Assembly (NCBI GenBank): GCA_003854995.1
Contig: RQOI01000531.1
Coordinates: 1 to 6,624 of the forward strand
Origin: Candidatus Zhuqueibacterota bacterium
Lineage (GTDB): Bacteria > Zhuqueibacterota > Zhuqueibacteria > Residuimicrobiales > Krinioviventaceae
Direction: 5' to 3'
Length of the DNA stretch: 6,624 nt
Below the pieces are notes generated by a model that saw only the letters and a program-made list of their open reading frames with translations, was not told the DNA's origin and made no database searches. Shown here piece after piece: positions 6,614-6,624 of the stretch. The position numbers and the translations under genes were made by a program. The stretch's first letter is position 1. Each line of letters starts with the position of its first letter.

Positions 6614-6624
6614 GTGGAAAATGG

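Overview
The window looks like a piece of a moderately GC-rich bacterial chromosome from the FCB superphylum (Bacteroidota/Ignavibacteria/Calditrichota/KSB1-like). The main reason is a secreted protein that ends in a type IX secretion (Por) sorting domain with the NYPNPFN motif. A secreted family 2 glycoside hydrolase and a LemA protein fit the same background. No rRNA, tRNA, CRISPR array, insertion sequence or phage gene was seen.

Layout. On the + strand, the left end holds the C-terminal part of a conserved protein, perhaps the tail of a nucleotidyltransferase-like protein. It is followed 13 bases later by lemA, and the two look like one transcription unit. A nested palindrome built from short CCGAG/CTCGG units sits between lemA and a convergent gene. 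Everything to the right is on the - strand. In order of transcription (right to left) this is a GNAT acetyltransferase, an AT-rich isoprenylcysteine-methyltransferase-like membrane protein, a secreted protein with two carbohydrate-binding-like modules and a type IX sorting tail, a short frameshifted remnant of a DUF4231 (SLATT-like) gene, and a secreted GH2 beta-galactosidase-type enzyme.

How the genes relate. The secreted binding-module protein and the GH2 enzyme are neighbours on the same strand and could both act on polysaccharide outside the cytoplasm. However, the DUF4231 remnant between them shows that the junction has been rearranged, so the pairing may be accidental. The acetyltransferase and the methyltransferase-like gene have no evident link to glycan use. 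The methyltransferase-like gene is about 39% GC by hand count, against about 58-60% in sampled neighbouring lines, so it may have been acquired separately.

Overall this is mostly ordinary accessory chromosome. The items most worth a second look are the DUF4231 gene remnant, the nested palindrome after lemA, and the duplicated binding module with its sorting tail. I did not find a convincing new multi-gene system.
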